64,000 nucleotides of DNA, taken from positions 1 through 64,000 of IMG/VR virus record IMGVR_UViG_3300024344_000004; one strand, given 5' to 3'. Shown piece by piece: positions 39,307 to 46,880 of this stretch. The position numbers and the translations under genes are program-made. Numbering within the stretch: position 1 is the stretch's first letter; every line of letters begins with the position of its first letter. The notes beneath the pieces were generated by a model. That model did no database searches and was not told the origin of the DNA. It was given only the letters and a program-made list of their open reading frames with translations. Origin of the DNA: a virus.

Positions 39307-41399
39307 ATGAATGGACTGAGGACAGTGAAAATGATTTCTGTTATGCGTGTGACGATTGGACTGATGCCGACGGTCATGGCAACTGTAAAGATTGTGGCAA
39401 CAGTTACACTACAGTAGACCCATTCGTCAGTCCGACTATAGCAAAGACATACAGTTCACCCGCACCTACTGTCTCAGCACATGGTGACCTTTGGAATAGG
39501 GGTTCGGGTTTCACATGGGGTGGTAGTTCATATTGGTCCGGTGGTGGAGCTACATCATGGGGTGGTTGGTCTCAGTCTACAAACGACAGTGCTCGTATGC
39601 TTAAACATAAAAGACATTTAGATTCTCTTTGTAAAGTAGTAGACCCAACTGTAAAGCATTCATTACATTTCGCAACTGAGTCGAAGAACTATTCGAACAT
39701 GTCTAATGGAACTATATATGTAGATGGGACTCTCATTGAACACGATGATGACAAACTCGACATATTAGCTGGTCTCTCAATACATGAGAAGTTACACTTA
39801 GTTCATACTCAACCATTAACTAAATGGGAACGTGAGTATAGTCACCAAAACAATCTTAGTTCAGCACAGGAAAGATTACTACATAACATATGTAATATCA
39901 TAGAAGATGAATATATAGAATCTCAGTTAGCTAAGACTCATGCCGGATACACTATGTATATTGAGAAGGTTAAACAACACTTCTTTGGTAAGCATGGTCA
40001 CAAGATAGATGAGTTCAACGGTAATCCTATCGCTGACATAATGAATACATTGTTAGCTATGGTAAGATATCCACAATCTATCTCAGCTGACCGTAGAAAG
40101 AAACACGCTAAGCATATTCAGTTCTTTGCCCGTGCGTTAACAGATGCATTAACTGATAGACATTCAACCTTTATGGCTATGGATAGTATTTATTGTTATA
40201 TGAATCAACTCGCTAAAGAAGAAGCAGAGAAGCATGAAGGCACCGACGAAGAAGAAATACTACGACGTGCTGATGACAGGCTCAAAGACCTTTTAGGTGA
40301 GTGGGGTGAATCAGTTGGTGAAGAAATGTCAGCTGAAGACATGGAACGTATCAAAGATAGACTTATAGAAAAAGAACGTGACGAAGCTGAACGTGGTGAT
40401 AGATATGACCGTAAAGAGAAATTGTCTCGAGCTTTGGATAAGTTCGCAAAAGAACTCGCTGATTATGGTTTAGATAGAGACACTATTTCAGATGCACTCG
40501 GTAGAGATATAGATGAGTTAGCTGACAGTGACTATACTGAAGAGAAGTGGGATGTGTCCCGTGCTCTCGGTTTGAAACAAGGTGGTAAAGTTACATGGCG
40601 TAATCAAAGAGCCTCTTCAGACTATGATAAGAGTAAATACACTGAGGCTGAAAGAAATATGAAATCAGCAATTGGTCAACTAAAGAGAAAGATACAACTA
40701 TATGGTGACACACGTATTAACACCATTCGTAACCAACGAAGAGGTAAGTTAGATAAACGTATGCTACATAAGATACCTCTCGGTCGACCCGACTTATTCA
40801 AGAATGTAATTATTGACGAAGACAAGCCACTCGATGTATGTCTCTTAGTCGATGAGTCAGGTAGTATGGGTTCATGGAAGATGGCTAAAGCACGTGAGAC
40901 TGCGATTGCTTTACGTGAATCACTCAAAGATAATCAAGCTCTCAACTTATGGGTGTTTGGTCACACAGCTGACGGTTATGAATGGGATGGTAAAGGTGAC
41001 ACTAATATGTCAGTATATTGGTCACCTACATATAAATCAGATATAAAGGCTATGGGTGCTATGACAGCACGTAGTGAAAACAGAGATGGTATGGCTATTC
41101 TCGCATCAGCTGAAAGAGTCAAAGCTGAGTCACCATCAATGGGTAGCAATAAACTTATGATTGTTATCTCAGACGGTGAACCATCAGCAGACAAATACAG
41201 ATTCCCAATCAGTGTGCCACATACTAAGAAGTGTGTCAGACACATTGAGGGACAGGGATGGAATGTAATTCAAATAGGCATCTCAGGTGCACGTGAATAT
41301 ATTATGAAAGATATGTTTACTAATTACATCCTGTGTGATGATACAGCTGACTTACCAACTAAGGTAAGTAAAGTAATTAGAAGGGTGATAAAAGTATGA
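39285..41399 (+). CDS. VWA-domain protein with zinc ribbon and HExxH motif
   Basis: 704 residues. The N-terminus has a CxxC...CxxC zinc ribbon (C19, C22, C34, C37), then a Gly/Ser/Trp-rich linker. A putative metallopeptidase core follows, with HEKLH at 167-171 and a downstream acidic helix (NIIEDEYIE) that could supply the third ligand. A charged coiled-coil region (300-440) follows. The C-terminal VWA domain has a complete MIDAS DxSGS (VCLLVDESGSMGS), a Thr region and VISDGEPS. With the upstream AAA ATPase it resembles MoxR-VWA chaperone pairs. Confidence 0.8.
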   Translation: MDYGDSIDEWTEDSENDFCYACDDWTDADGHGNCKDCGNSYTTVDPFVSPTIAKTYSSPAPTVSAHGDLWNRGSGFTWGGSSYWSGGGATSWGGWSQSTNDSARMLKHKRHLDSLCKVVDPTVKHSLHFATESKNYSNMSNGTIYVDGTLIEHDDDKLDILAGLSIHEKLHLVHTQPLTKWEREYSHQNNLSSAQERLLHNICNIIEDEYIESQLAKTHAGYTMYIEKVKQHFFGKHGHKIDEFNGNPIADIMNTLLAMVRYPQSISADRRKKHAKHIQFFARALTDALTDRHSTFMAMDSIYCYMNQLAKEEAEKHEGTDEEEILRRADDRLKDLLGEWGESVGEEMSAEDMERIKDRLIEKERDEAERGDRYDRKEKLSRALDKFAKELADYGLDRDTISDALGRDIDELADSDYTEEKWDVSRALGLKQGGKVTWRNQRASSDYDKSKYTEAERNMKSAIGQLKRKIQLYGDTRINTIRNQRRGKLDKRMLHKIPLGRPDLFKNVIIDEDKPLDVCLLVDESGSMGSWKMAKARETAIALRESLKDNQALNLWVFGHTADGYEWDGKGDTNMSVYWSPTYKSDIKAMGAMTARSENRDGMAILASAERVKAESPSMGSNKLMIVISDGEPSADKYRFPISVPHTKKCVRHIEGQGWNVIQIGISGAREYIMKDMFTNYILCDDTADLPTKVSKVIRRVIKV

Positions 41400-41491
41400 A
41401 TGATGATAATAATATGAAAGAAGCTCAGTGGTTTATATTAATCGCTGGGTTCATGATGTTATGGATGGTCATGATTATGATGCTGGGTTAA
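41396..41491 (+). CDS. Single-TM mini-protein (31 aa)
   Basis: MNDDNNMKEAQWFILIAGFM..., one Met-rich transmembrane helix. ATG overlaps the VWA stop. Possibly a membrane tether or lysis-related peptide. Confidence 0.55.
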   Translation: MNDDNNMKEAQWFILIAGFMMLWMVMIMMLG

Positions 41492-41499
41492 GGGTGACA

Positions 41500-41900
41500 G
41501 GTAATAAGTTGAGAATTTATTTTACTTAGTCGGTTTTGCTCATAGCTCAGCTTATTACCCACCAAACGCACGAAGACTTTGAACTTTGAAGCTCAGTTTG
41601 TTTATCAGGCCACGCTGACCGCTCCCTCATTAGAGGCAACGTCAGTAGTAGGACAGTATAAACAGAGAGGTAGCTATCGGTATGGTGATAGCTGAATACA
41701 AAGGAACCAAATATATCGTTTAGCCTAATCATTATGGCGACGAGTATATGTCAAGCATACCTCAGTATACCCCTGTAAATCTATCGTGACAGTTATGTCA
41801 GATGAGTTTGGAATGCTACATAGTAGCGTGGTATACGAAAAAAGAAAGAGCACGATAGTTTCAGTTGCGAAGCTACACGACTCTTACTGAGAAGTCGTTC
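41500..41900 (+). ncRNA. Structured non-coding interval C (about 400 nt)
   Basis: About 480 gene-free nt. GGTAATAAGTTGAG (41500) pairs with CTCAGCTTATTACC (41546) over 14 bp with one G-T. AGCTATC (41672) pairs with GATAGCT (41687). CTATCGTG (41781) pairs with CACGATAG (41851) and encloses GACA-GTTA-TGTC and GCTAC-ATA-GTAGC. ACGACT (41877) pairs with AGTCGT (41893). No terminal T run and no clear own promoter, so it may be a long structured 3' UTR of the VWA operon or a processed RNA. Confidence 0.5.
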
Positions 41901-41920
41901 TCTCTTCGTGCACCACAACC

Positions 41921-41928
41921 TTTATATA
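41921..41928 (+). promoter_or_regulatory. TATA box
   Basis: AACCTTTATATAGG; predicted start about 41949, giving a leader of about 24 nt with AAAGGAATTG before ATG 41973. Confidence 0.7.
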
Positions 41929-41972
41929 GGATAATCAAATATATTGAAATATAATCAAAAGGAATTGAAAAT

Positions 41973-42410
41973 ATGCAAACATTTTTACCAACAAAAAACT
42001 TTAGAACATCAGCCAAACTATTAGACTATCGTCGTCTCGGTAAGCAAAGAGTGGAAGGGCTTCAGCTCATCAACTCACTTAGTCCGGACTACGATAAAAA
42101 AGGTTGGCTCAACCACCCCGCACGTTTGATGTGGGTTGGTTACGAAAACGCTTTGAAACATTACACTAACGTAATGATAGAAGAGTGGGTTGCACGTGGA
42201 TATAACAACACGATGCAATTATATAAAATAGAAGGGCCGATAGTATACCCTCAATGGTTAGGCTATCCGGAACTGCATAAGTCACATCGAATGAACCTAC
42301 TTCGTAAGGATTACGACTTTTATAAACAGCACTTCGATGACGATGCACAAACGGACCTCACAATCATAAACGAGTATGAATACTATTGGCCACCGGAGAA
42401 AGAAAGATGA
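41973..42410 (+). CDS. Pyrimidine-dimer DNA glycosylase-like protein (MSMEG_6728 family)
   Basis: 145 residues. The opening MQTFLPTKNFRTSAKLLDYR and the following RLGKQRVEGLQ, GWLNHPARLMWVGYENAL and EWVARGY motifs match the family related to T4 endonuclease V that is widespread in phages and bacteria. The second part has HKSHRMNLLRKDYDFYKQHF. Repair of UV damage in sunlit water is a natural role, though activity is unproved for most members. Confidence 0.8.
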   Translation: MQTFLPTKNFRTSAKLLDYRRLGKQRVEGLQLINSLSPDYDKKGWLNHPARLMWVGYENALKHYTNVMIEEWVARGYNNTMQLYKIEGPIVYPQWLGYPELHKSHRMNLLRKDYDFYKQHFDDDAQTDLTIINEYEYYWPPEKER

Positions 42411-42508
42411 TAAGAGAATTATTAGTGTGGATAGATAAGAAGTTTGGTTTGAACCGAACTAAGAAACTTATGATAAGACCACGTAAATACGGAGCAAAGA
42501 AAAAATGA
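42407..42508 (+). CDS. Basic mini-protein (33 aa)
   Basis: MIRELLVWIDKKFGLNRTKK..., basic tail RKYGAKKK. ATGA overlaps on both sides. Confidence 0.55.
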   Translation: MIRELLVWIDKKFGLNRTKKLMIRPRKYGAKKK

Positions 42509-42693
42509 ACTTAGAACAAGAGAACATGGAACTCAAAGAGATGTTAGCTGGTGCACAGTTAACTGAGGAAAACTTAAAGGATTACCTTTTCGAGATTTGT
42601 GATTATATTCACTACGAGATGCCACTCAAGGAACAGGACCGATGGCTTGAGAGGATGATTGAACTCGGACTATACACACCGGAGTTTGACTAA
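42505..42693 (+). CDS. Acidic hypothetical protein (62 aa)
   Basis: Coiled-coil-like start (LEQENMELKEMLAGAQL) and aromatic acidic end. Overlaps neighbours at start and stop. No family recognised. Confidence 0.65.
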   Translation: MNLEQENMELKEMLAGAQLTEENLKDYLFEICDYIHYEMPLKEQDRWLERMIELGLYTPEFD

Positions 42694-42962
42694 TGGTCAC
42701 AACTACAGGCGACGCAGTTCACTTTATGAAGATTGTTTTAGATTGGTGTTCACCGAAGGTAGCCCGAATGATGATGGATGATTTAGATTTCTACATCGCT
42801 GAGACTACTGATAACGAATCAGTTCGTGATTCTATTAAGATGGTTAGAGAGTTAATCTATGCGAGAGCAGAAGAGAACTTAGAGTTAGAAGCTGAAGAAG
42901 CAGAATGGCAAACAGCTCAAGAAATTATAGACGAACAGAGAAAGATAGGCAAACCAGAATGA
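42693..42962 (+). CDS. Acidic helical protein (89 aa)
   Basis: Three predicted helices, strongly acidic in the second half (EENLELEAEEAEWQTAQEII). ATG shares one base with the preceding TAA. Unknown role. Confidence 0.65.
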   Translation: MVTTTGDAVHFMKIVLDWCSPKVARMMMDDLDFYIAETTDNESVRDSIKMVRELIYARAEENLELEAEEAEWQTAQEIIDEQRKIGKPE

Positions 42963-43069
42963 AGTGTCTCAATAAAAAGTGTAGAGAGAATCTTTATGAT
43001 ATGCCCCCACTTAAACAAGTAACCTGTCCCTACTGTGGACTAACACAGGTGCACCCTCCAGAATATTAA
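42959..43069 (+). CDS. Zinc-ribbon mini-protein (36 aa)
   Basis: MKCLNKKCRENLYDMPPLKQ... with C.....C and CPYC, the layout of rubredoxin-like zinc ribbons. Overlaps both neighbours. Confidence 0.65.
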   Translation: MKCLNKKCRENLYDMPPLKQVTCPYCGLTQVHPPEY

Positions 43070-43176
43070 TGTCATTAGCATGGACTGAGTGTAGGAAATG
43101 TGGCAAACGTATCTCAATAGGTGAAGATGGTTTGTTAGACGGAAGATGTTTCCTATGCTCTATAAAGACATTATAA
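43069..43176 (+). CDS. Zinc-ribbon mini-protein (35 aa)
   Basis: MSLAWTECRKCGKRISIGED... with CRKC and CFLC about 18 residues apart. TAATG overlap with the previous gene. Confidence 0.65.
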   Translation: MSLAWTECRKCGKRISIGEDGLLDGRCFLCSIKTL

Positions 43177-43193
43177 GCTCCACTTAGCAAAGC

Positions 43194-43201
43194 TTTATAT
43201 A
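43194..43201 (+). promoter_or_regulatory. TATA box for the resolvase/phytoene-synthase operon
   Basis: AGCTTTATATATC; predicted start about 43222. The leader of about 80 nt holds two TAGAGCATG(A/G) copies and GCTCTA, and ends with a GTGAGG site before ATG 43305. Confidence 0.6.
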
Positions 43202-43304
43202 TCTCTAAAGGGGAGATATAATAGAGCATGGTTTATAGAGCATGATTAATTAAGCAATTAAGTAGCTCTATACTTACCTCAATATTTGCTCAGTGAGGCC
43301 CATT

Positions 43305-43808
43305 ATGGGAAGAAAGGATACAGGAAAGAATTTCGAAAACGAAATAAGAAGAAGCTTGAAAAGCAGTCGCCACATATGGTGGTTTAGAATACAAGATACC
43401 AATGACATTAACAGATTCGTCAAAGTCGCAGTCGCTGAGAAGCAACCCGCCGATTTCTTTACAGTCTACAGAAGTAGACCAATTATGCTTGAGGCTAAAA
43501 CTTCTCGGAATCTTACTTCTTTTCCTTTACATTATGGTAATACCCCTGCTATCGCTAAGCATCAGATAAGAGAGGGAGCTAAGTTGGAGAGAGCTGGTGG
43601 ACTAAGTTTTATCTTGATAAGAAGAGAAGAATACAGAAACAAAAAGACATATGCAATTACACCATCACAGGCTAAGTATTTATACAGTAAGTCTTTCAAA
43701 AGAAAGTCAGTTAAATGGAGCTGGTTTGATGAACACGCATACATTGTCGAAAGATTAAAAGCACCCTTGAGGTGGAATTTACAAAAACTATATGAAGAAG
43801 CAATATGA
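43305..43808 (+). CDS. Holliday-junction-resolvase-like PD-(D/E)XK nuclease
   Basis: 167 residues from ATG 43305; GTG 43293 is a possible longer start, but GTGAGG 6 nt upstream favours the ATG. It opens GRKDTGKNFENEIRRSL (catalytic Glu), then QPADFFTVYRSRPIMLEAKTS with D and E-x-K as in RecU/Hjc-like nucleases. A basic C-terminus follows. It would resolve recombination or replication junctions before packaging. Confidence 0.75.
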   Translation: MGRKDTGKNFENEIRRSLKSSRHIWWFRIQDTNDINRFVKVAVAEKQPADFFTVYRSRPIMLEAKTSRNLTSFPLHYGNTPAIAKHQIREGAKLERAGGLSFILIRREEYRNKKTYAITPSQAKYLYSKSFKRKSVKWSWFDEHAYIVERLKAPLRWNLQKLYEEAI

Positions 43809-43942
43809 AGAAAAGAGCAACTAAAATACCCTACGAAGGATATACTCTACCCCCATCAGCTGAGAAGGGTGGTATGTTTGTAGACTTCAATAAGATTATA
43901 CAGAGAAAACCTGTTAAAAAAGTAAGGATAAAAAAGAAATGA
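43805..43942 (+). CDS. Basic mini-protein (45 aa)
   Basis: MKKRATKIPYEGYTLPPSAE..., Lys/Arg-rich end. Overlaps the nuclease stop and the next ATG; unknown role. Confidence 0.55.
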   Translation: MKKRATKIPYEGYTLPPSAEKGGMFVDFNKIIQRKPVKKVRIKKK

Positions 43943-44538
43943 AAGACATAATGAAAGAATACAGCACAACATTCTACGAATGTTTAGATGCGTGGCCAGA
44001 TGATATCAAAGAAGATATATACAAACTATATGCATACCTCAGAGTGTGTGATGAGATGGTCGAAGGTGAGAAGACACTACATGACTTCAAGAATTGGAGA
44101 GATGTTATAGAACAGTTCTATGAAGTTAGTGATAAGTATCAGTTCGATGGTCAATGGTTAGCTGACTTCCACGTCAGTATGTATCAAGATATGGTAAAGA
44201 AAGAACACACAATTGTATCTATGTTAGATTACTGTAAAGGTTCAGCTGAATCAGTTGGTATGATGATGTCTAAGATATTAGGATGTAACCCACGTTGTGA
44301 GATACACGCAAGGGCTCTCGGCAGAGCTTATCAGATTATTAACTTCATAAGAGATTATGATGAGGATGTAGCCAATGGTTATCATTACATCACTGATAAC
44401 TTCAGTGCATACTTAGAGATATTTTATCAAGACATAGATAATGGTATGGATGGTTTAAATTATATTCCAGAAGAGTTACAAGAGCCTATCATAATGGCTA
44501 CTAAAAAATATATGGAAGTAGCGGGTGAATTCAACTAA
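43939..44538 (+). CDS. Squalene/phytoene synthase family protein
   Basis: 199 residues, shorter than cellular enzymes (about 280-300). Recognisable family motifs in order: STTFYECLDAWPDDIKEDIY, first Asp-rich motif in YAYLRVCDEMVEG (DExxE instead of DDxxD), YCKGSAESVGMMMSKILG, and second Asp-rich motif in QIINFIRDYDEDVANGYHYI with D139 and D143 retained. These would bind two prenyl diphosphates through Mg2+. The product could be phytoene (towards carotenoids and retinal) or a related C30/C40 chain. It lies in a plus-strand operon with ATGA overlaps, so it is not a stray insertion. Confidence 0.85.
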   Translation: MKDIMKEYSTTFYECLDAWPDDIKEDIYKLYAYLRVCDEMVEGEKTLHDFKNWRDVIEQFYEVSDKYQFDGQWLADFHVSMYQDMVKKEHTIVSMLDYCKGSAESVGMMMSKILGCNPRCEIHARALGRAYQIINFIRDYDEDVANGYHYITDNFSAYLEIFYQDIDNGMDGLNYIPEELQEPIIMATKKYMEVAGEFN

Positions 44539-44785
44539 ACCGCCATATTACAAAGCTCTGTGGCACAACTGCAACATCTGTAGGATACATTATATGAGTG
44601 AAGAACCTCATTTGAGAGCTTATCTTTGTAATGAGTGTTGGAATAAGACACCTCAGTTTGTTGTGAAAACACCTAAAAAAGAAATAAAAAAGAAAAACGA
44701 TATAAATATGAAGACAATAATATTATATACTATAGGTAATCTATTATGTTTAGGGGTAATCGCATATTATTTGTGGTTTAATTAA
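44525..44785 (+). CDS. Zinc-ribbon protein with C-terminal TM helix (86 aa)
   Basis: GTG start overlapping the previous gene. CNIC and CNEC pairs in the first half, a Lys-rich linker, then TIILYTIGNLLCLGVIAYYL as a membrane anchor. It follows the prenyl-synthase-like gene directly; a membrane partner is conceivable but unproved. Confidence 0.65.
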   Translation: MNSTKPPYYKALWHNCNICRIHYMSEEPHLRAYLCNECWNKTPQFVVKTPKKEIKKKNDINMKTIILYTIGNLLCLGVIAYYLWFN

Positions 44786-44787
44786 TT

Positions 44788-44880
44788 ATGAGTGAATGTA
44801 ATAGATGTTTTAAGAGAGCGTTCTTCGTCGGTATAGATGGAAGAAAAAGGTGTGTTCACTGCTCACCATATAAAGAATAG
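44788..44880 (+). CDS. Zinc-ribbon mini-protein (30 aa)
   Basis: MSECNRCFKRAFFVGIDGRK..., CNRC and CVHC. Complete minimal zinc ribbon. Confidence 0.6.
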   Translation: MSECNRCFKRAFFVGIDGRKRCVHCSPYKE

Positions 44881-44973
44881 ATGGATATAATACCGTTAGA
44901 AATACCAATACGAGACCAACTGAGAGTGTATGCTATACAAGTCTCAGTTTACATTACCATAACCTTTATATAG
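44881..44973 (+). CDS. Putative mini-protein (30 aa)
   Basis: MDIIPLEIPIRDQLRVYAIQ..., directly after the previous stop. Its last codons ACC TTT ATA TAG are the next gene's TATA box, as seen for other genes here. Weakly supported. Confidence 0.4.
   Translation: MDIIPLEIPIRDQLRVYAIQVSVYITITFI
44965..44972 (+). promoter_or_regulatory. TATA box
   Basis: AACCTTTATATAGGG; predicted start about 44993, 5 nt before GTG 44998 and 14 nt before ATG 45007. Confidence 0.65.
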
Positions 44974-44997
44974 GGAGGTGGTTTTGGATAAATTACA

Positions 44998-45312
44998 GTG
45001 ATTAAAATGGATAGAACAAAACAAATCAACGCATTGATGGATGCTGTAAAGCATTATCAAAAGACAGGAAAGCACAAACAGGTTAGTATTCAATACAACC
45101 CTGTAAACAGAACACAGTTTGACTTCGCTTCATGGAAGCACAGTTCAGACAGTGACTCTGTAAGGAAAATCCTACCCGAAGACATTAGAATGTCCTCAGA
45201 AGGAAACTTCTATGTAGTAGGTAAAGATAACAGATACAATCTAAAACAATATGCGTCTCAGTTCGCACAGAGACCACGTGCATATAGATTAGATAGGCTG
45301 GTAGTAAAATGA
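44998..45312 (+). CDS. Hypothetical protein (101-104 aa)
   Basis: Either GTG 44998 or ATG 45007. Basic, Gln/Tyr/Arg-rich (KHYQKTGKHKQVSIQYNPVN). No family recognised. Its end overlaps the next ATG. Confidence 0.65.
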   Translation: MIKMDRTKQINALMDAVKHYQKTGKHKQVSIQYNPVNRTQFDFASWKHSSDSDSVRKILPEDIRMSSEGNFYVVGKDNRYNLKQYASQFAQRPRAYRLDRLVVK

Positions 45313-45476
45313 AACAAGTAAGTAGTATAAAAAGAATAAGTGAATACAAGTCAGTATATATTCCAGATGTAATTTTGGAAGATATGAACATGGGCAGTGG
45401 CGACAATGTCGTTTGGTTCCAGAATGATGATGGTCATTACCTCATCAAAAAAGTTCAAGTGGATATATTGGATTAA
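45309..45476 (+). CDS. AbrB/SpoVT-like swapped-hairpin protein (55 aa)
   Basis: MKQVSSIKRISEYKSVYIPD..., with the strand-turn pattern of AbrB-type DNA-binding domains (VYIPDVILEDMNMGSGDNVVWF, then GHYLIKKV). Could be a small transcription regulator, and a candidate for the operator family upstream. Weak by eye. Confidence 0.5.
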   Translation: MKQVSSIKRISEYKSVYIPDVILEDMNMGSGDNVVWFQNDDGHYLIKKVQVDILD

Positions 45477-45478
45477 AC

Positions 45479-45811
45479 ATGAATGAAATGTTAGAAGGCT
45501 TTCTAAGTAAAGCTAAAGATAATGAGTCAGCATTAGATTTGAAAGAACTTATGACAGCTGACGAATCTCTTCAGTGGGAAATATTAGTAAAAGCTATGGA
45601 CTCTATCGATATTATGAATATAGGTAGAGACCTTGAAAAGATTACTAAAACATATCAGTTAGAGAAATGGCAAGAAATGTCTATCTTAGCTTATGTTAAA
45701 GTATTAGAGATGATGGTTAGACAGGCAAAAGAGAATACACCAGAAGCTTTCTCACCCGAAGCCCCACAACCACCTCAACACGATTCATACACAGGAAGTA
45801 TGTTCGGATGA
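45479..45811 (+). CDS. Acidic helical protein (110 aa)
   Basis: Helical (FLSKAKDNESALDLKELMTA, KWQEMSILAYVKVLEMMVRQ) with a Pro-rich C-terminal tail (PEAPQPPQHD). No family recognised. Confidence 0.65.
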   Translation: MNEMLEGFLSKAKDNESALDLKELMTADESLQWEILVKAMDSIDIMNIGRDLEKITKTYQLEKWQEMSILAYVKVLEMMVRQAKENTPEAFSPEAPQPPQHDSYTGSMFG

Positions 45812-45921
45812 ACTGTGGCCTTTGTAAGTGGGAGTTGGCTCCAGAATATATTAGATATAGAGACGTCAATGGTAATCCATACTGTCAACAATGTTATCAA
45901 ATCATTGGAGGTCAGATATGA
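45808..45921 (+). CDS. Zinc-ribbon mini-protein (37 aa)
   Basis: MNCGLCKWELAPEYIRYRDV... with CGLC and CQQC. Its coding end holds GGAGGT, the Shine-Dalgarno of the next gene. Confidence 0.65.
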   Translation: MNCGLCKWELAPEYIRYRDVNGNPYCQQCYQIIGGQI

Positions 45922-46241
45922 ATGAAAGATGGGGAGCCTTTGACCGTATATGGGCTAAGGGTAAAACAGGTAAGATGGTTCAACGTCTCAAAGAGAAATG
46001 CATAATGAGGGGTTTAGAACCAACTGAGGAAAACTGTCGTGACTATTGGATGGGATATATTCGATATTATGTTGATGGTTGGACAGGACAGGGTCATCAT
46101 GTGAACCCACGTAAAAACAAAATACTCATGAAACAACTAAAAAGGAATCAAAACAGTGACAATAGAAGAAGACAGAAAGGCGGAAGAAAACCACCACACA
46201 AGATGGGCGGAAGAAATTCGCAAAAGAAACGCAAGGTATAG
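45918..46241 (+). CDS. Basic hypothetical protein (107 aa)
   Basis: Start ATG 45918 chosen for the GGAGGTCAG site upstream and the ATGA overlap. Trp-rich N-half (WGAFDRIWAKG, DYWMGYIRYY) and a very basic C-terminal tail (RRRQKGGRKPPHKMGGRNSQ). Nucleic-acid binding likely. Confidence 0.65.
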   Translation: MNERWGAFDRIWAKGKTGKMVQRLKEKCIMRGLEPTEENCRDYWMGYIRYYVDGWTGQGHHVNPRKNKILMKQLKRNQNSDNRRRQKGGRKPPHKMGGRNSQKKRKV

Positions 46242-46422
46242 TGAAGAAAGTAATTGGTTTCCATTTGTTCAAAATATAGAAGATGTCTTATCTAGAATAG
46301 ATAAGATGTCAGAACGCTTTGATGATTTGGAAAACAAAATAGGAGAGACACAAGGTATGATAAAGAACCTAAGAAAAATATTAATTAAGTTGGAGGTTAT
46401 CGATGACAGATTCATCTTCTGA
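46156..46422 (+). CDS. Coiled-coil protein (88 aa, GTG start)
   Basis: Overlaps the previous gene by 86 nt in another frame. Charged N-terminus, then a long coiled coil (IDKMSERFDDLENKIGETQG). The long overlap is unusual; a later start is possible. Confidence 0.55.
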   Translation: MTIEEDRKAEENHHTRWAEEIRKRNARYSEESNWFPFVQNIEDVLSRIDKMSERFDDLENKIGETQGMIKNLRKILIKLEVIDDRFIF

Positions 46423-46654
46423 GCCCGACATGGGTGAGATGGCTGGTCAGTTAATGATGGCTAAAATGGATGCGAGTAAGATGACACATCTTTTACGCAT
46501 CGGGACATTTCAATTAGAGATAAATCCTACATCAGAAGTTGATGTAGAAAAATTCTTTAGTGAAACATTAGATAAATTAATCTCAGCATATGGTGAAAAA
46601 CTATTAGAGATTGATATCAAAACCGCTTCTGTGCACGGCACAATGCATGGATAA
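46403..46654 (+). CDS. Hypothetical protein (83 aa)
   Basis: Met-rich start (MGEMAGQLMMAKMDASKM), then an alpha/beta segment (FQLEINPTSEVDVEKFFSET). Overlaps the previous gene by 20 nt. No family recognised. Confidence 0.65.
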   Translation: MTDSSSEPDMGEMAGQLMMAKMDASKMTHLLRIGTFQLEINPTSEVDVEKFFSETLDKLISAYGEKLLEIDIKTASVHGTMHG

Positions 46655-46672
46655 TGAAAGGAGGAAATAAAT

Positions 46673-46879
46673 ATGGCAGAAAAAAATAGCTTAGAACTAA
46701 CAGCCGGATTGTTCCGGAACACTGATAAGAACGGAAACATCTACTACTCAGGTAAGTCCGAAGGTGGAGATGAATATGTTATGTTCAGGAATACCTATTG
46801 GAAAGAAGGAAGTAACAAACCATACTTCAGACTAATGAAAAGAACTGATGGAGCATCTACTCCAACAGTGGAGGACTAA
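46673..46879 (+). CDS. Conserved phage-type small protein (68 aa)
   Basis: AAGGAGGAAA Shine-Dalgarno before the ATG. LELTAGLFRNTDKNGNIYYS followed by short strands and aromatic residues resembles a small protein common in phages, of unknown function. Confidence 0.65.
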   Translation: MAEKNSLELTAGLFRNTDKNGNIYYSGKSEGGDEYVMFRNTYWKEGSNKPYFRLMKRTDGASTPTVED

Positions 46880-46880
46880 A

